Source: a virus
DNA length: 30,541 bases
Strand: one strand, 5' to 3'
Virus record (IMG/VR): IMGVR_UViG_3300030106_001842
Span: 1 to 30,541 of that record
Part shown: in pieces, positions 27,801 through 30,541 of the stretch
Numbering within the stretch: the stretch's first letter is position 1
Layout of the letters: each line of letters begins with the position of its first letter
Notes under the pieces: generated by a model
The model's database searches: none
What the model saw: only the letters and a program-made list of their open reading frames with translations
What the model was told of the DNA's origin: nothing
Position numbers and translations under genes: made by a program

Positions 27801-30538
27801 TTGCTGTTTAAATAAATACTTAAACCTTGAGCCATACCATAATATTTTTTAGAATCATCTGTTCTAAACATATAATCAGCTACAACAGGATTAATACCTT
27901 TTTTCCTAAGCATTTTTATGATAACCTTTTCCTGTGCTATATTTCTTTCTGCTGGTTTACCAGACATAGCTTTTTCTACTTTACCTACAGAACCTAGTTT
28001 TAATGATGTGTTTTGTAATTCTGCTTTTTCTTTTTCAAGAATTTCTATTCTATCTTTTATATCTTCAGCAAGACTCTTAGACTTTAATACAGGCTCTACT
28101 ATAGTTTGACCTAAATACTCAAACGTTCCATATTCAAGAATACCATCTTTAATAGCTTGTTGCAATGTACGGTAGTTTTTGTCACCCTTAAATGTAGGGC
28201 TACTTTTTTGAGATGTATTTAAATTATTCCACCAGTTTAATGCTTTTTGAACTTTTTCTGGAATTTTAATTGTATCAGCTCTAGCTTGTTCTATATCTTG
28301 GTCTATCTCTGTTATTCTTTTTCCTGCATCTTCCCTTTTCTTATGCTCTTGAAGTAAAGTGTTGGTTGTATTAAAATATTCTGCTTGCACGACTATCTCT
28401 TGTGCTGTAAGAGTTTCTCCAGCTATTTGTTTACTAACTATGTGTCTTAATAAAGGAGCAATAGCATTACCAGTTCTTGTGTAAAACTTAAGAGCATCTT
28501 TTAACTGCTTGTTATTTAATCTACTTTTTTTACTAGTTAAAGGAGCAGATTCTTTTTTATTAATTCTTTTTACAGAGTCTAATGTTTTTTTATCATTAGT
28601 CTCTTTCATAAAAACTTCTGATGCTTTTGTAAAACTTTCTCTAGTTCCCTTTGCCTTAGTCTCAGTAGCAGGAGCCTGCTCAACAGCAGTTGGTGTAGTG
28701 ACCTCTTTTTCTCTAGCCATGGCTTCTCTCATTCTAGCCTGCTTAGCACTTAAAGCTTCTTTTTGGTTCATTACATTTTGGTCTTCTAAGGAATACACTT
28801 CTTGCATAGCACCTGTAATACCTTCAATGTCTTGCTGGTAAGCCTGATTGGTTTGAAGCTGTTCTTGTTTTATAGCTTCTATTTGAGCGTCAATAAAATC
28901 TTTTCTGTTTTTATATTCAGGTTGTTCTCTTTTACTTTCCCATCCTTGTATTTGTGATTCATAAAAATCATTACTATCAGCTAGCTCTTCTCTAGAGTGT
29001 CTCATTACATGGGATAACTTAACTAATTGTTGTCTACCCCTAGAACTTAATTTTGATAAAGATTTTGGAGCAAAACCCATTTGAGAAAAAGAATCTGCCA
29101 TAGAGTCCATTGTCTCAATTAAATGTTTTCCTTCTTTTTCAGTTATTCTACCTGCTGCAACTTCCTTTTCTATGTTAGCTTTACCAAGGTCTTTCTCTCC
29201 ATTACCTATTATATTGGCAATAAGGTCTTGTTTGTATTGTTCGTGTTTATGTATTTCTGATTCTGCTTTACTATCTATACCACTTTGAAAACCTTTTTGT
29301 CTTACTATTTCAGCGGCCTTAGCGAATACCATTGAGGAGCCAGTATCATCAGATAAAAGAGTGCTTTCTATCTTTTCATCTAAAGCAAAGTTTCTTTCTG
29401 CAGCAATATTAATACCATCTTTAAATGCATTATAAACAACACCAGCACCACCGCCAATACTTCCCATAGCAAAAGATATAACTCTTGTGTCTGCAACTTC
29501 TGGGCTATTATAATACTCCCAATAACCAACATCATAATCTTCTCCTGTTGCCTCAGCCACTCTTTTATTAACTCTCCAGTCTTGATAAACCTCTTGTAAC
29601 TCTTCAAGTTTACCGTCACTGATAACAACACCAGAACCTATTAAAAGGTCTGAAGCTGCATTTTTAAAGTTAACACCTGATTTAAGTTTTAATCTACTAC
29701 CTATTGCGCCAACACCTTTTGTTAATATACTATATTGAAGACCATCTACCATTATCCATTTAGCATTGTCTTTCATTACATTCCATCCAGCCATTGCTGC
29801 TTGGTCTTTTGTCGCTCCACCTTTTAATGCGTCTCTATAACTTTGACCAGCAAGCATGGCTCCTTCAGCAAAGTTACCTCCTATTGCTCCTCCAAAAAAC
29901 TGAGCAACATCTTCTCCTTTAATAACTAATCTAGAAGCATTACCCCCACCTTTATTACCAAAGTATCTAATATTTTTTGTCAATTTATCTGAACTAAATA
30001 CAGTAGCTTTACCAAATTTAGTAGAGTTTGCCAATCCTCTAGCCACCTTAGCTCCACCTGAAGCTGGTATTAAAAAAGTTAATAAGTTAGGAATTTGTTT
30101 AACTAACTTAGTATAGTAAAACTTAGGATTAAGTAATTGTTTATAAGAACCTTCTTCTAATCCAGACATATCTATTTTATCGTCCCAAGTTTCCATTTCT
30201 TCACCTAAGTTTCTTAAGGCTCCAGTAAAAGAAAGGTTCATATCTACCCCAAGTAGTGGGCCATAATCAAGAGAAGCGCCACCACCAGGCATAAGGTTAG
30301 CAGAAGATTTATTAAGCCAATCTATAGTATCAGCAAACCCAACTAAAACTTGTCCAGTACCAGCAGCAAAGCTTCTTAAGAATTCTCCAGCTACAGAATA
30401 ATCTCTAACAGATATACTAGAATTATAAGCTGCAGTTTTAGCTATCTCTCCAGCTTCTTCAGGTAGCTCCATAAAGTCTAACACATTAGTTCTTTGCTCA
30501 TATTCTTTCATAAAAGCTTGACCTTCTGTGTATCCCAT
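18875..30538 (-). CDS. Giant virion protein with RNA-polymerase-like double-psi-barrel motifs and HELNH zincin site
   Basis: At least 3887 residues; the frame remains open upstream of the first ATG (a Tyr codon lies before it), so the true start may be outside the window. Hydrophobic Gly/Ala segments around 148-166 and 208-226 (FFGGAIGGNFAEGAMLAG) suggest a membrane-crossing ejected protein. H922-E-L-N-H926 with E1049/E1050 in LEEVIVD forms a gluzincin-like site. FSSAMKVQS with K1992 resembles the lysine block of the beta-type barrel. TRIPNSKMGDNIP from about 2231, then IIGSDMDGDSLHIM with D2270/D2272/D2274, resembles the beta-prime barrel metal loop DxDGD, and FLDEANKGRG near 2412-2422 follows as in related giants. 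The C-terminal 700 residues are helical with further hydrophobic segments near 3540 and 3780. The virion RNA polymerase role is inferred. Confidence 0.8.
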   Translation of the reverse strand: MGYTEGQAFMKEYEQRTNVLDFMELPEEAGEIAKTAAYNSSISVRDYSVAGEFLRSFAAGTGQVLVGFADTIDWLNKSSANLMPGGGASLDYGPLLGVDMNLSFTGALRNLGEEMETWDDKIDMSGLEEGSYKQLLNPKFYYTKLVKQIPNLLTFLIPASGGAKVARGLANSTKFGKATVFSSDKLTKNIRYFGNKGGGNASRLVIKGEDVAQFFGGAIGGNFAEGAMLAGQSYRDALKGGATKDQAAMAGWNVMKDNAKWIMVDGLQYSILTKGVGAIGSRLKLKSGVNFKNAASDLLIGSGVVISDGKLEELQEVYQDWRVNKRVAEATGEDYDVGYWEYYNSPEVADTRVISFAMGSIGGGAGVVYNAFKDGINIAAERNFALDEKIESTLLSDDTGSSMVFAKAAEIVRQKGFQSGIDSKAESEIHKHEQYKQDLIANIIGNGEKDLGKANIEKEVAAGRITEKEGKHLIETMDSMADSFSQMGFAPKSLSKLSSRGRQQLVKLSHVMRHSREELADSNDFYESQIQGWESKREQPEYKNRKDFIDAQIEAIKQEQLQTNQAYQQDIEGITGAMQEVYSLEDQNVMNQKEALSAKQARMREAMAREKEVTTPTAVEQAPATETKAKGTRESFTKASEVFMKETNDKKTLDSVKRINKKESAPLTSKKSRLNNKQLKDALKFYTRTGNAIAPLLRHIVSKQIAGETLTAQEIVVQAEYFNTTNTLLQEHKKREDAGKRITEIDQDIEQARADTIKIPEKVQKALNWWNNLNTSQKSSPTFKGDKNYRTLQQAIKDGILEYGTFEYLGQTIVEPVLKSKSLAEDIKDRIEILEKEKAELQNTSLKLGSVGKVEKAMSGKPAERNIAQEKVIIKMLRKKGINPVVADYMFRTDDSKKYYGMAQGLSIYLNSNTATQETIFHELNHIYVNEMWYETNKDGTYKVDSKGNRVVNPIIKEAIELVVNQPLFKKKMSNPSYTNQLLLQDSNGVVKTLNDLIKFDGILSFTAWAKQTDSADKSINGYLEYLKPEAKKLGFTLLPDVEQRIILEEVIVDLMSKTEAQETNGDILKKDDKKRDNIVKRFYSKIKSRFTKKESKTILENTGNSELAKLDNVIDTLIKDSRKERPAYNIRRDRLGSDKMLHVEDLNSTMLTNQISSDILGYLETLKQESKLDDKLQGSLYRTKDGMLTVAGKKAVSTFISENRQEVNSFIKELYPEGSNELNHYNNNRNNILNTAFKVLAFSNAQENISSTEQDLEENEYNLFDFDNRNGVNENISKDISSYVKLGESVQGIPVTHGQIKSALYNKAFKYRNNPKSFEQEIDDNIRTLTLSPKLLSREEELLARYFVYMNEVYASEGMSLASPILDYHHELSSYKQINFHNINVFKNKKGEVITNIKQTFGVDASTIKTDIEKRFRQSITVDKPKDSKTLSSQEISKIKFLSSIITLSDSLKEAKNPSESKKAVIKFLTDNYLSEYKDDINADLISKDFVDKFVTKDKETNKTLVDQLIEDHGMIETYKLNGKKAGWQVGFSAERFNKESVKAWRAWESSEKTQQALQDELISKEDIISIGKLIRRSGVIKEGNINTQARIFLNADGTIQLHQGGGLKFSNRYKAQNIITQYLSSEIALGDFSSQILTPEGNKKNFISKRHQADVLVEEQLPSMSDEEIKDMFGDNVYTNNYILNREEKINVAQINGSVVLGKGIDSGNETANEKTILEVSLIAQAIVNGNETYSQSVSIVADKDMNLHVTNTKLLTLEEGRVIKDKLNQDGVKFTNGDAYFNFTDADIQRDVKGLQRIIKGSKDTSLKSLSRNTKALEQIVLNNAINKYYAKDLLIGKAEYFKNNDDYIKRAAGSVAMNVNHGRRFEPLMLKDETLTIKDKDGKSRKINRTDAPSFILPEDSQIVGVSYGGRRNVGNHHKFVYYGQNVDNKTFEGVVGKRYPFYLKTNTFVLSDSFLKLNPNLKPIAEALKLRRKEGVIPMAAFSSAMKVQSNKFKNQLIDMNKLVELNKDGGVALNEHQDGLFKDEDLNGLDGKYLGVQTELDRKHTTSIVSKQLILNLLSNPETQSEGLAVLESLEIFSRKELSKFSKFMSGNGEVSVESINELREELIKETDVDIYGESAMALLKDGSYDSGSVEILRSKIISIVKKRLLRIRTPQGSGTVGYQTTDFGYGTEIETGDISESAGLQSYFDKEGKPRLDENGNLEPAEVALDVSLGFKEGDKIILTRIPNSKMGDNIPAVVTSVFRETGSVVQIPSDLSDIIGSDMDGDSLHIMGRSKQAKQYNDSFDKMFNFLTLSANIEHMQEAVDFESFADNAERALVKAGLKPIEATINDLSFLGDNLKYRSNIMGRGNIGTSASINTFHKILSTHNVQVADLKVNVGKNALQSSYKDNNNAWISLARILNIFLDEANKGRGAKLNMNSVTVGPLTELVMRGISFNDAVVLINSPFMKRAVSDFQNNGTTLNEFIKNDVNREVKELSEVSDIDISKVADGSQDVAIRNLFYNFNKYNSPSWTLRKLVNLENFIPETHTEQKQLLKDIVSLMKNRNINVTGLVTSIKNPKELNELINKGQYTTFVNSLNIKNPILRRNVNALAASSKMLEVMDPANSQGYNNIVEKYKKENIKQVEDLVRSWRLAQDGSYQINLDAMPRVLQDSQDFIDSYGSMSSIKTILKQDLEQIEVAKHPFINKYFKIQETKESNFITRKDKKGSSTPVEVSKQDGEYVFTPTNLVKKKSTNKNLVPTSALRNANAKQVAKDFEALPRYVQDYLLLWDLVMNNHSGPNAILPYLGGRTKKISKKSQSHVKKQRPKFLSEAYRKQVEDYVNFNIRQKAEPLSVESNGTVTSENGVLTVQKGLSNIPSGSVKSIELSNGVTAIYKVSQIEGGSTALYPVEASFTHDSLLPSESSLLEHNTDIEYINSAEEVQVEDNANVESLKEEGYEYSHVDLDTGNKIYVKKEGDIYKAKEVINGDKIVDYNGKFASKYMYMSKDMSDYLDFQREMTFQQYVNKGKTKQVDVSLLNKKERKMRLEEYDKYKQDLRTANELSAKYLSPNEFGVLEIESDKYTALQLEQIIKNELRPLDTEARAKIYQAFLRVLGAKIGLEAVNDNLSKAKKNRLGEKLISELEAAKVKYRNPDSLREDIGGGDMWLNPDISNPERAEIGGVLNRLSESEISYQQDMAKLNKKMDTAFQALLKKKLSKVQRLLYRFGPAVIKYYYNRKLFENITYVHEELSPDGEYVKRHLRLKNDEEIVAIKNKLTQEELAYREMFMEMTGMVKNHLNQKIGEDGNIVLPKDQDKGKTYVPHLTASITEMALARNLVASYIMHNYSNKLKDVYVLEEGKTEARPLGEIINEYMAKQANKKTSKSDIAVRRELKKLIKQANQYVEKGTDAIGNPIVTADDASNIVQPEVIDRYLSQRSFSSGFGATIDLHRSLTTYVNKMVFNYGLDSQEGFKHQGIIEQIPAIDAAISYASFKNNPKAQRWIKELLLEKYARKAGRKSFLTKDGKRHWADNVFEALHKWTMFVGLGLNFTAAVGNIAIGKYNTFRQQGLRDKKNGVGWIVGERRYFGFGIKGFNKTNADKTRAITKYFGLITDAQAQVSEDLFASGFGEMVFAFMTGSEKYIQRTQFVGMIKENQWNSFEVVDGEVRVIPGKEAEFRALENQADEMKQKVYEVQGKGYTALDQRLIQHYSILHGVLQFKRWLPTFIMDRLSSEKLTRSGRGYIGAYRAAPEFLIDVMYNKRKFGIRDFKEEYSKLPKHRQEAVLRFARGTGGSMLVLCMIAALKPFGEGDDETGTVKYLNKLFWDMNLMVNVDKWRYMAGVPALQTGENMVFGMKELVSGDVYERDAKYGDKGQSKARGRLARLFPSVVRERFAKD

Positions 30539-30541
30539 ATA

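Noticed and set aside
28509-28841. 110-codon hydrophobic + strand frame
   Set aside because: Antisense to the giant gene; hydrophobicity arises from the complement of Lys/Glu-rich codons.
1-30541. Prophage or integration signals
   Set aside because: No integrase, excisionase, repressor or attachment-like direct repeat was found, although the genome is incomplete here.

Overview
The window looks like about 30 kb of a tailed double-stranded DNA phage of a marine Bacteroidota host, probably a flavobacterium. The evidence is an AT-rich genome packed with small genes, start regions that are A-rich rather than Shine-Dalgarno-like, sequences matching the Bacteroidota promoter element TAnnTTTG, and a secreted protein whose C-terminus resembles a type IX secretion (T9SS) sorting tail. 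No integrase, repressor, tRNA, CRISPR array or insertion sequence was seen. Both ends of the window cut through open reading frames, so terminase, portal, major capsid and DNA polymerase may lie outside it.

Region 1 (1-8888, + strand) is a DNA-metabolism block. It opens with a cut-off gene and a glutamine-synthetase-fold amidoligase, then a structured intergenic element, small genes, a helicase-loader-like protein, a DnaB helicase and an HU-like protein. A recombination set follows: Sak4-like RecA-core ATPase, SSB-like protein with an acidic tip, NinB-like protein, RusA-like resolvase, PD-(D/E)XK (RecE/Cas4-like) nuclease and HNH nuclease. The block also holds an HTH protein, a gamma-glutamylcyclotransferase-like protein and a protein built on DnaA domain IV. 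An inverted repeat at 8894-8963 separates it from the convergent block.

Region 2 (8962-18821, - strand, transcribed right to left) carries virion, surface and lysis genes. In transcription order these are two paralogous probable structural proteins, a 45-residue Arg/Gly/Lys protein, another probable structural protein, a lipoprotein resembling an outer-membrane barrel, a secreted protein with an LDL-receptor-class-A-like motif and T9SS-like tail, a protein with repeated GGM motifs, a two-helix membrane protein, a one-helix coiled-coil protein, an exported thioredoxin fold without redox cysteines, two beta-rich proteins, an M15 endolysin, a 3-TM-family holin, five very basic small proteins, a hypothetical protein and a calcineurin-like phosphoesterase.

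Region 3 (18875 to the right edge, - strand) is one giant gene of at least 3887 codons. Its product combines pore-like hydrophobic segments, an HELNH zincin site and, near residues 1992 and 2270-2274, motifs resembling the two double-psi beta-barrels of a multisubunit-type RNA polymerase, including the DxDGD metal site. This is the pattern of the giant virion proteins of crAss-like and related phages, where an ejected polymerase transcribes early genes. The most exciting hypothesis here is a virion-packaged RNA polymerase fused to a protease and membrane-pore polyprotein, delivered into the host to start transcription. It rests on motif reading alone.
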